Assembly (NCBI GenBank): GCA_963823675.1
Contig: CAWGMT010000015.1
Span: 434,001-498,000, forward strand
DNA: 64,000 bases
Direction: 5' to 3'
Source: CAWGMT01 sp963823675
Lineage (GTDB): Bacteria > Planctomycetota > Planctomycetia > Isosphaerales > Isosphaeraceae
Shown: positions 19,829 through 27,500 of the stretch, in pieces
How positions within the stretch are numbered: position 1 is the first letter of the stretch
How the letters are laid out: each line of letters opens with the position of its first letter
The notes under the pieces: model-generated
What the model was told of the DNA's origin: nothing
Database searches by the model: none
Seen by the model: the letters and a program-made list of their open reading frames with translations, nothing else
Translations under genes and position numbers: made by a program

Positions 19829-20646
19829 GTGGGCCTGCGAAAATACATCAAGAAGGCGTTCCTGTTTCAGTGGAACCTGCTCGTCTTCCTGGGCGGCATG
19901 GGCTTCGCCCTTCTCTCCGGCCACCCGGACGTCGCGATCCCGCTGGTCCTCGCGGGTGAGACCGCTTATCTCGGTTTTCTGGGCACCCACCCCAGGTTTC
20001 AGAAATACGTCGACGCTCAGGAGCACAAAGCCGCGCGTGCCCAGGCGGACGCCGGTCGCCGTCGAGCGCCTGCTCAGGGCACTTCCCCCGGCGCAGCTCC
20101 GCCGCTTTGAAGCGCTGCGAGACCGCTGCCTGGCCCTGCGCCAGATCGCCGAAGCAGATCCGAGAGCCGGCCGGCGCCGAATCGCTACGCGCGCTCGACG
20201 AGATTCAGCTCTCCGATCTCGACCGGCTGCTCTGGATTTACTTGCGAATGCTCTATACCCAGCACATGCTCGAGCGTTTCTTCGAGAACACGAGCGCCGA
20301 TCAGATCCAGGCCGAGATCCGGCGCCTCGAGGACCGGATCCATCGCCTGGAAAAGGGCCTCGACGCGGCCAGGCAATCGCGGATTCTCCAGTCACTCCAA
20401 GGCAACCTCGAAACATGCCGTGCCCGGCTGTCGAACCTGGACAAGGCCCGCGAGAATTACGACTTGCTCCAGGCCGAGATCGGCAACCTGGAAACGAAGA
20501 TCCAGTCGATCACCGAGATGGCCATCAACCGCGGCGACGCCGAGGCGATCACCGGCGAGGTCGAGCAGATCACCCAGGGTCTGGTCCGCACCGAGCAGAC
20601 GATCAACGAGCTCGGTTTCGTCACCGGCGCCCCGAGTTCGATCTGA
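19829..20646 (+). pseudogene. Membrane-anchored coiled-coil protein of the importer cluster, two frameshifts
   Basis: A GTG start with GGAAGG upstream opens MGLRKYIKKAFLFQWNLLVF, followed by one or two membrane helices (PLVLAGETAYLGFLG). After frame changes near 20055 and 20170 the rest is a long coiled coil (IQAEIRRLEDRIHRLEKGLD, DLLQAEIGNLETKIQSITEM) ending TINELGFVTGAPSSI. About 270 residues in total. Its place directly after the ATPase suggests an accessory factor of the OmpA-linked importer. I do not recognise the family. Confidence 0.55.
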
Positions 20647-20751
20647 CCGTCCCGACCATTCTCTCCCGCACGGTCGCCGCTTCGAGCGCGGTCGAACCAG
20701 AACCGCCGATTGCAGAGCGCCGACGGCAGGATGAGATCCATTTCCTCTAAA

Positions 20752-22557
20752 ATGTGGTCTTCCCAATCGAAAACTCGCCGCAGGCCGCCTCATCCTGGGC
20801 GTCAACTGCGCCTATCACGAAAGCGCCGCGGCGCTCGTGCGCGACGGCGAAGTCGTTTTCGCGATCGAGGAGGAACGGCTCACGCGACGAAAGCACGCCA
20901 AGCCGGCTCGCGTCTTCAACCCCGACGAGCTGCCCTGGAACGCGATCCGAGCGTGTCTGGACGTGGAGCCTGGCGCCACGCTCAGGGACTTCAGTGCCAT
21001 CGCCTATTCCCTGGCACCAGACCGGCGGCTCGCGCTGTCGGGACCGATCCTTACGAGCTCGACGACGACAATGGCTTCGGCAGCCGGTGCGGCGAAGAGG
21101 AATTCAACCGGCGCGTCCTCGCGGTCCCGCACATTCTGGCCCGAGCCGCCGGTGACGACTCGCTTGCCGGGCGGTTCCACTTCGTGCCCCATCATCGCGC
21201 ACACGCTGCCTGCGCGTTTCATGCTTCCCCGTTTTCGCGCGCGGCGATCCTGGTGGTGGATGGGATCGGCGAGACCTCGACCGCCTCGCTCGGCCGAGGC
21301 TCACCCGAGGGGCTCGAGGTGGTCGAGGAAATCGAGTACCCCCACTCGATCGGGATGCTCTGGGAGCGCGTGGCCGTTTATCTCGGATTCACGGAATTCG
21401 ATGCCTGCAAAGTCATGGGCCTTGCCGCTTTTGGCGACCCTCGCCGATTCAAGTCGGAATTCGATCGACTGTTCCGCCTGGTGGACCCGGACGGCCGATC
21501 AAGCGGACAGGATGGGCCTCCGTTTCTCGTCGACCCCATCCTGGCGCGCTTCCGCAATAACGATGTGCGCGGCCTCGAGTCGCTCTTCGGGCCGCGACGC
21601 ACTGGCCTTGAGCCTCCCGCTCTGCACCGCTTCGCCGATGTCGCCGCCGGCCTGCAATGGCGCACCGAGGAGGCGGTGCTCGCACTGGGATGCCGGCTGG
21701 CACGCGCGACCGGCGAGCACGACCTTGCCTACGCCGGCGGCGTCGCGCTCAACTGTCTTTCGAACGCCCGGCTCGAGCGCGAAGGTCCCTTTCATTCCCT
21801 CTTCATATTCGGAGCCGCTCACGACGCCGGAACGGCGATCGGAGCCGCGCTCGATGTCTTCTTCCATGAAAAGAAGGGAGCTTCACCAACGAATGGGCAC
21901 TCGGAGGCTGGCCCTCTTACTCCCTTCCTCGGCCCTGGGTACAACGACCGCGCGATTGAAGCCGCGCTCAGTCGGTGGGGCTTTGCGGCCGAGCGAGTCA
22001 AAGACCCGGCAGCCGCGGCGGCGAGCCACATCGCGGACGGGCGGATCGTGGGCTGGTTTCAGGGACGCCTGGAGTTTGGGCCCAGGGCCCTGGGCGGCCG
22101 CTCGCTCTTGGCCGATCCCCGCAGTCCCGTAGTGCGCGATGCACTCAACCGGCTGATCAAACATCGCGAGCCCTTCCGGCCGTTCGGCGCAGCGGTTCTG
22201 GCCGAAGAGGCGAAAGCCTGGTTCGAGATGCCCGGCGATCGAACGGGCGCTGCCTCGTGCCGGCACTTCATGATCGTGGCCTACATGGTCCGTCGGGAGC
22301 GTGCCGGACTCATTCCGGCCGTCGTCCATGAGGACGGCACCTGTCGCGTCCAGGTCGTCGACAGAGAGCAGGCGCCGTTGTTTCATGCACTCCTCGCACA
22401 CTTCCATAAGCTGACGGGTGTGCCGCTTGTCTTGAACACGTCGTTCAACGACCAGGAGCCGCTGGTTGCCACGCCCGATGATGCGCTGCGGACTTTCGCC
22501 CGGTCGCCCATCGACGCCCTCTTTCTGGGAGATCACCTTGTCCGGCGAGAGCGATGA
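20752..22557 (+). pseudogene. Carbamoyltransferase (TobZ/NodU-like), frameshifted near the N-terminus
   Basis: The large C-terminal part is intact: YrdC/Kae1-like HHRAHAACAFHASPFSRAAI and LVVDGIGETST, DLAYAGGVALNCLSNARLER, then FQGRLEFGPRALGGRSLLAD and VVLNTSFNDQEPLV-type signatures (PLVLNTSFNDQEPLVATPDD). The N-terminal block LILGVNCAYHESAAALVRDG...FAIEEERLTRRKHA is in another frame, with shifts near 20785 and 21035. About 600 residues if repaired. These enzymes carbamoylate hydroxyls of antibiotics, Nod factors or nucleosides via carbamoyl-AMP. It overlaps the radical-SAM-like gene, which suggests a shared pathway. Confidence 0.75.
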
Positions 22558-23611
22558 GCGTCTGGTTCCAAAACTCCAGCTTGCCGAAATGCCGCGGCCC
22601 ACGATTCCGACCGTCGTTCCGCGCGGGGAAAGCGTCTTCGACCCCCTGCGGGATCGCTATGGCTGGCGGCTCGCCCTGGTATTCGGCAACCACGCGCCGG
22701 GCGGCCTCTGCCCGTACGTTGCCGCAACGCGGTGCTTCCATTGCGACATCGGGTCCGGCGAGGGAGCGGCCTTCGATCACGTCACCAACCGCAACCGCCT
22801 CGACTGGTTTCGTGACCATTATCAGACAAGCCTCACATCGATCAGTCACCTCGTTCTCTACAATTCGGGCTCTATTCTCAATCCGCGGGAGATGCCGCCG
22901 GAATTGCTCGAGGAGATCTTGGCTTTTGCCCGCTCACTGCCGGCTGTTCGCGTCATCTCGCTCGACTCGCGCGAGGCGTACATCCGACCGGCCGTCCTTC
23001 GGCGGGTTCTGCAATTCCTGGGCGACAGCTACGTTATCCGTCCGATTCTCGGATTGGAAACAGCCGATGATCGACTCAGAAATGAGGTTCTTCAGAAGGC
23101 GATGCCGCGCACCGCGATCGCGCGGGTATTCCGCGACTTGAGGCAGATCGCGGGAGAGCATGGGCCGGGAAGAGTCGGTCTCGACGTGAACATCCTGATC
23201 AACGGCCCGGGAACCACCAACGAGACGGCTGTGGACGACGCCGTCACGACGGCTCGCTTCGCATTGACCTGCGGGTTCGAACATGGCATCGAGGTCGACC
23301 TGAATCTGCACCCGTATTACGCAGGCCCGCGCGGCTCGGCACGTTTTCCTGACCATCCGCGTTGTTCGCTGGCGACCGCTGTACGAGCAGTTTCAATGAT
23401 TGCCGATCTGGTTCGATCGATGGCAGCCGAGTCGTACCTCTTTATTGGCTGGCAGGACGAGGGCCACGACCTGGAGCGCGAGGAGCGGGAACGCGAGATT
23501 CATCGCGCGTGCAGCGCCTTCGACCGGTTCAATCACACGAATAATCCAAGTGCCCTTGATGGCCTGGATTCACCGACCGGGGATCGGAACAGGGTCGTAC
23601 TCGGTCTGTGA
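22538..23611 (+). CDS. Radical-SAM-like protein with unusual cysteine spacing
   Basis: A ~358-residue protein, probably starting at TTG 22538 behind GGGAG and overlapping the end of the carbamoyltransferase gene. A cysteine cluster at GLCPYVAATRCFHCDIG sits near residue 65; the spacing is C-x7-C-x2-C rather than the classical C-x3-C-x2-C. The rest reads as a radical-SAM barrel of the Elp3/TIGR01210/RaSEA kind: LVLYNSGSILNPREMPPELL, RVISLDSREAYIRPAVL, RPILGLETADDRLRNEVLQK, and GLDVNILINGPGTTNETA. The overlap with the carbamoyltransferase argues for joint function in modifying a small molecule or tRNA. The substrate is not deducible. Confidence 0.6.
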   Translation: MSGESDERLVPKLQLAEMPRPTIPTVVPRGESVFDPLRDRYGWRLALVFGNHAPGGLCPYVAATRCFHCDIGSGEGAAFDHVTNRNRLDWFRDHYQTSLTSISHLVLYNSGSILNPREMPPELLEEILAFARSLPAVRVISLDSREAYIRPAVLRRVLQFLGDSYVIRPILGLETADDRLRNEVLQKAMPRTAIARVFRDLRQIAGEHGPGRVGLDVNILINGPGTTNETAVDDAVTTARFALTCGFEHGIEVDLNLHPYYAGPRGSARFPDHPRCSLATAVRAVSMIADLVRSMAAESYLFIGWQDEGHDLEREEREREIHRACSAFDRFNHTNNPSALDGLDSPTGDRNRVVLGL

Positions 23612-23720
23612 GCTGCGGTTTGAACTACCGCATTGGAGCCGATCGTCGTGGGAGTGTACTGGGTATCGAGCAGATAGAAATTGAAGTCCGGCTTCCTCTT
23701 GAGGGAGAAGATGGATCCCG

Positions 23721-24740
23721 TCAACGCAGCTTCGCCACATTCCGCCAAAAGTGCTCCAGGCTCTCCGTGCCTCCGAATAAGGTGGTGAAGATTGTCGAGT
23801 CGGCGAGCAGGATATCGCCGCCGCGTGTATCTGCCGGCGGCATCCAGATGAAGGAATTAAACTCTCGATTCCCAACGGCGGTGAATGGATGCGGCCGGGA
23901 CAGATCGATCGGTTGCCTGGCCAAGACATGAACGGACGTCGTATCTTCTGTTGTCAGCGCATAGTGCGGCAGATGCAGATGAAAGTTGAACGTGCTCACT
24001 CCGTTCAGCAAACCCAGCTTGTCGAGATCCTTGTTGACGGTAAGAGGCGCGATCTGATCGGTCCCGTGGATGACGGCAGGCCGGAGCCCGAACTGATTGA
24101 GTACGGGCACGTCGAGTCCTTTCATCAGCGAGCGCGTGTATTGGCCGAAGCGCTGCTGGCGCGGCACGAGTTCGTCGCCGTGATGCTTGTACTCCATCTG
24201 GCGCTGCTGCATGTCGTCGGTGAAGCCAACATCGTGATGAGGTGCCAGCAGGAGGCACGTGCCTTCTCGGTTGAGCCATTCTCGGATGGCGTCGATTTCG
24301 CCCTGCTCGGCTTCCTGCTCGGAGACGAAGTGGTCCAGGCCGAAAACCAAGAGCGTGTCCGTGTCTGCAAGAACTCTCTCATCGATCGGGAGCTTGTACC
24401 CTGCCTGGTCGATGCGTTGGTAAACAGCCACCGGATGCTCGGTCGTCTCACCGACGAGCTGCTGGAAGGCGAGGGTCGAGCGGTGGAATAGCTCGAGGGT
24501 ACCGGCGATCCCCTGGAGGAAGTTCATCTTGTCCCACCCGGACCCCTCGAAGCTCGGCCAGGCGACCCGGCGAACCTCGGTCATGGTCGAGAAACGATTG
24601 TCCAGGTCGGTCGGGTCCCGATTCGCTTCCCACGGATAGCTCCACGTCCAGTAGATGCTGAAACGTCGTTTACCCGCCGCGTACAGCCGCGGTACGTGGT
24701 TCTGGTTATAAGTTCGACCTGTTTGGTTCGTCGCTCCCAT
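23721..24740 (-). CDS. Conserved protein of unknown function, last gene of the Dyp operon
   Basis: A 339-residue protein starting at ATG 24740 behind AAGGA. The middle has a Rossmann-like core: LADTDTLLVFGLDHFVSEQE, then IREWLNREGTCLLLAPHHDV. That pattern is found in GATase-like or DUF4350-type domains that sit above a nucleotide-fold cleft, but no catalytic Cys is visible at the expected place. The C-terminus contains FIWMPPADTRGGDILLADST. It follows the peroxidase gene by 27 bases and is probably co-transcribed. There is no signal peptide, so it is likely cytoplasmic. Confidence 0.6.
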   Translation of the reverse strand: MGATNQTGRTYNQNHVPRLYAAGKRRFSIYWTWSYPWEANRDPTDLDNRFSTMTEVRRVAWPSFEGSGWDKMNFLQGIAGTLELFHRSTLAFQQLVGETTEHPVAVYQRIDQAGYKLPIDERVLADTDTLLVFGLDHFVSEQEAEQGEIDAIREWLNREGTCLLLAPHHDVGFTDDMQQRQMEYKHHGDELVPRQQRFGQYTRSLMKGLDVPVLNQFGLRPAVIHGTDQIAPLTVNKDLDKLGLLNGVSTFNFHLHLPHYALTTEDTTSVHVLARQPIDLSRPHPFTAVGNREFNSFIWMPPADTRGGDILLADSTIFTTLFGGTESLEHFWRNVAKLR

Positions 24741-24767
24741 CCCTATGTCCTTCTACTGTTAGTGTCT

Positions 24768-26105
24768 TCAGTGCCGATTCGGGCGGTCATCGGCCAGCGT
24801 CGAGAGGTATCGGAGCGCGCTCAGGCCGGGTAGGAAGAAGTACGCTCCGCCTCGGACGGTCGTGAATGCCGGTAGCCCCGTGATTTTCTTCCGGATCGGC
24901 CGCTTGGGGATCTTGAATTCCAGCGTCCCGTCCTGGTTGCCGATGATCGGATCGCGCTCATTGGCGAGTTCGTGGAAGTTCTTATCATTGGCCCACACGT
25001 TTTGCGCGAACTCGAACTGGCGGATCAGGCTCCCGCAGATCACGAAGGCCGCAATCCCTCGCTCATGGCCGTCCTCCGGCTCGTATTCCGGCAGATGCGG
25101 CCCATAAGTGGCCCCGCGTCGGATCATGCGGCGCCGGTTCATATTCGCGGCCGTGTCGCGCGGGTTCATGCGGCGCATGTGCGATCCCAACGGCACAGCA
25201 TACCCGTGAGGGTCCGATTCCTTGTAATTGAAGTCGTTGTTCCGCTGCGGATCGGCCCCGAGGACAGGATCGTCCTTGTCAGGTGCCAGCACGAGAGGGG
25301 CTCCGCTTCGCCAGCGGCCCATGAGCTTGGCGGCGATGAGTTCCTGTTCCTCCGGCGTCTGGCCGTGCTCGCGCAGGAAGTCTCGGAACGCTCCCACGTG
25401 CTCCTCCAGGCGGCGGTAGGCCGCGTAGCTACCGTTGCGGCGGAGGATCTCCGGCTCGGGTTGGCTGGACACGTTGCCCTCCTCGTCGGGATAGCCGAGG
25501 ATGAATTCGCCCGCCTTCAACGGACCGCCCGAGCCGGGCGTCGGCTCGTCGCCGGAGCCCTCGATGATCGGCTGTGAGAGCCGATCGCGGTAACCGAAGT
25601 GGTCGTGCGCGTAGTCGAACGGCGGGGTGGCGTCGAGATCGAGCGACGAGAGGACCTCCACTCCCTCGCATTGCGCGACCAGTTCTCGATGCTCCGACTG
25701 GCAGCGCTCGCGCTCCGCACGATCGCGGGCGAAGACTATGGCAATGGCGTGGAGGTCCGAGCTGGCCAGGCCCCCCGCCCAATGGTCAGGATGACTCGCA
25801 CCCGTGTCGCCGAGGATCTGTGCCCGGGCGACCATGCCCTGCTTGAACTCTTCGGGGAACGTGTCGAGCGACGCCGCACCCACGCCCAGCGCCCGCAGAC
25901 CGTTCCAGGTTAAGCCCAAAGTCACCCAGCGCCTGTGCTCGTCCATCGAGTCCCGCACCTCAGCGGCCGACTGCACCGTCGGCAGAGTGCCCGTGAGCCA
26001 ACTCCGCCCGGCAGACGGATTGCGGAAGGACAGGAACTCGTAGCGCGCCGCGAGCGCCGGCGCACGGGCGAGCAAGATGTGTTGAATGTCGTCGAGTTCC
26101 AGCAT
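24768..26105 (-). CDS. Dyp-type heme peroxidase
   Basis: Starting at MLELDDIQHI (ATG 26105) the protein has 445 residues. The signature region is HFGYRDRLSQP, in which the catalytic Asp is kept but the final Gly of the GxxDG motif is Arg. The proximal heme His is expected in PLGSHMRRMNPRD, and the distal Arg in the NRRRMIRRGATYG stretch. DGTLEFKIPKRP and GAYFFLPGL complete the typical C-terminal half. Dyp enzymes oxidise dyes, lignin-like phenols or porphyrins with H2O2. No Tat signal is present. It is the third gene of a four-gene minus-strand operon with gaps of 1-27 bases. Confidence 0.85.
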   Translation of the reverse strand: MLELDDIQHILLARAPALAARYEFLSFRNPSAGRSWLTGTLPTVQSAAEVRDSMDEHRRWVTLGLTWNGLRALGVGAASLDTFPEEFKQGMVARAQILGDTGASHPDHWAGGLASSDLHAIAIVFARDRAERERCQSEHRELVAQCEGVEVLSSLDLDATPPFDYAHDHFGYRDRLSQPIIEGSGDEPTPGSGGPLKAGEFILGYPDEEGNVSSQPEPEILRRNGSYAAYRRLEEHVGAFRDFLREHGQTPEEQELIAAKLMGRWRSGAPLVLAPDKDDPVLGADPQRNNDFNYKESDPHGYAVPLGSHMRRMNPRDTAANMNRRRMIRRGATYGPHLPEYEPEDGHERGIAAFVICGSLIRQFEFAQNVWANDKNFHELANERDPIIGNQDGTLEFKIPKRPIRKKITGLPAFTTVRGGAYFFLPGLSALRYLSTLADDRPNRH

Positions 26106-26124
26106 GTCGCATCGCCCCCGTGGA

Positions 26125-26676
26125 CTATTGCATCTGGTCGAGCATCGTGGAGAATGCCGCCTTGAGCTTGAGCGCCTTCTTGATCTCGTCGGCACTCACG
26201 TAGGGATACTCGCCGTATTCAAGGAAGCTCGGGCGCTGGTGATCCCGGACGAATTTGACAAAGGCCGCCGGGTTTGATTTCCAATCTTCGGGGAACCCTT
26301 CGAGGTTCGTGAAGATCGTGTCGATCCCGTATTTCGAGAAGAGCGCCACGGCGTCCTCGGTGTACTTATCGAAGTCGGTGTCGAAGATGCCCTGATACAT
26401 GAAGTACGTTTCCGTACCGATGTCGAAGAGCACCCAGCGCAGGTAGTGCAGCTTGAGCACCTCGAGCGCGTCGGGCAGGCCGGCGATGGTTTCCTCGATC
26501 CTCTTTCCATACGCGCGGATGGTCTTCTCCGTGCCGGGCTTGATCTTCGCGATGATCGTGAAGCCATAGCACGCGGGGGTCTTGGGGAAGATCGGCCCGT
26601 ATCGTCCCTGTTCCTCCTCGAAGAATCCCTCCTTCGGGATCGCCTTGGCGGCGGGCTTCGTCCAGTCGTGCTGCAT
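26125..26676 (-). CDS. Unknown protein encoded with the Dyp peroxidase
   Basis: Starting at ATG 26676, one base after the stop of the membrane-protein gene (TAAcATG), the protein has 183 residues. It begins MQHDWTKPAAKAIPKEGFFE and contains an alpha/beta stretch FTIIAKIKPGTEKTIRAYGK, then LRWVLFDIGTETYFMYQGIF. That resembles dimeric ferredoxin-like (EthD/ABM) folds, which often partner with Dyp peroxidases or chlorite-dismutase-like proteins, but the match is only by eye. The coupling to both neighbours suggests it works with the peroxidase. Confidence 0.6.
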   Translation of the reverse strand: MQHDWTKPAAKAIPKEGFFEEEQGRYGPIFPKTPACYGFTIIAKIKPGTEKTIRAYGKRIEETIAGLPDALEVLKLHYLRWVLFDIGTETYFMYQGIFDTDFDKYTEDAVALFSKYGIDTIFTNLEGFPEDWKSNPAAFVKFVRDHQRPSFLEYGEYPYVSADEIKKALKLKAAFSTMLDQMQ

Positions 26677-26677
26677 G

Positions 26678-27136
26678 TTAGCTTTCCTGCCTTTCTTGTC
26701 GCGGGTCTTTGCCCGGTGTTGGTTGATTTCCGGCTTGTCCATCGGCAAGGCTCACGGCCGATTGTCGTCTTGCGACGCGGGTGACAAGGCCACGAACGAT
26801 CACATACGGGACGAGGGCCAGAATCGTTGCCGTGAGAAGTAACTCCAAGGCGTAAATGCCGGAATGCACGGTGATCTGGTAGATCGAGTCCAGGACGAGC
26901 GCGACGATGAAAACGGTCCCCACATCGTACCGGGCCTGTCGCAACAACTCGTTCCGGCGGCCTGGATTCGAGAAAACGGTCCACAAGAAGGGGGGCTGGC
27001 CTTCCCGTGCATCGTGTAATCCCGCCCGAATCGCTAAGAGGACGGCCACGGCCGGCTGAACGATCAGCCGGAAAGTCATCGGCCCGTCGGAACGCCCGAT
27101 GAGATTCTCCCGTCCGCGCCTGAGTGCCTCTTCCAC
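26678..27136 (-). CDS. Small membrane protein, first gene of the Dyp operon
   Basis: A 152-residue protein starting at GTG 27136 with GGGAAGG upstream. Two to three membrane helices are clear (VGTVFIVALVLDSIYQI and LELLLTATILALVPYVIVRG), preceded by a short amphipathic N-terminus and followed by a charged tail (RQSAVSLADGQAGNQPTPGK). No catalytic motif. It heads the operon with the Dyp peroxidase and may anchor or protect it; this is inference from position. Confidence 0.6.
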   Translation of the reverse strand: MEEALRRGRENLIGRSDGPMTFRLIVQPAVAVLLAIRAGLHDAREGQPPFLWTVFSNPGRRNELLRQARYDVGTVFIVALVLDSIYQITVHSGIYALELLLTATILALVPYVIVRGLVTRVARRQSAVSLADGQAGNQPTPGKDPRQERQES

Positions 27137-27500
27137 AATTCACCTTCCCGGCTGGGTGCCATTGGATTGGCCCGGATTTCCCAGATGGGCCTTGGCCTCA
27201 CCGTCGGCGACCTCGGTCTGGTCTTCTCAACACGTATTGGACACGGCTCAAATGTCTCTGTCCAGGTGTCAGCGCAGAGATCATCGTCGATGACACAACC
27301 GTTCCGTTGTGCGAGGGACACGAGCCCCTCGATATCGAAGGCCAGCACGACACCATGCGCCTGGCTGGTTTTGAACTTTACTGACCTGGTACCTGTGCGG
27401 ACGGGTTGCCACTCCCGGCGTTCTTTGAGAGGGATGATTGCCGCCGGCGACCGATGTCCTCGGCACCTCGTGCTGGATGCGGGGCGGGACTCTTCGGTCA
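27137..27500. other. Intergenic region, no gene recognised
   Basis: About 360 bases lie between the first gene of the Dyp operon and the PEP carboxykinase-like gene, both read leftward. Frames on both strands are open but show no conserved motif and no usable ribosome site. The promoter of the Dyp operon should be within this stretch, next to 27137. Confidence 0.5.
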
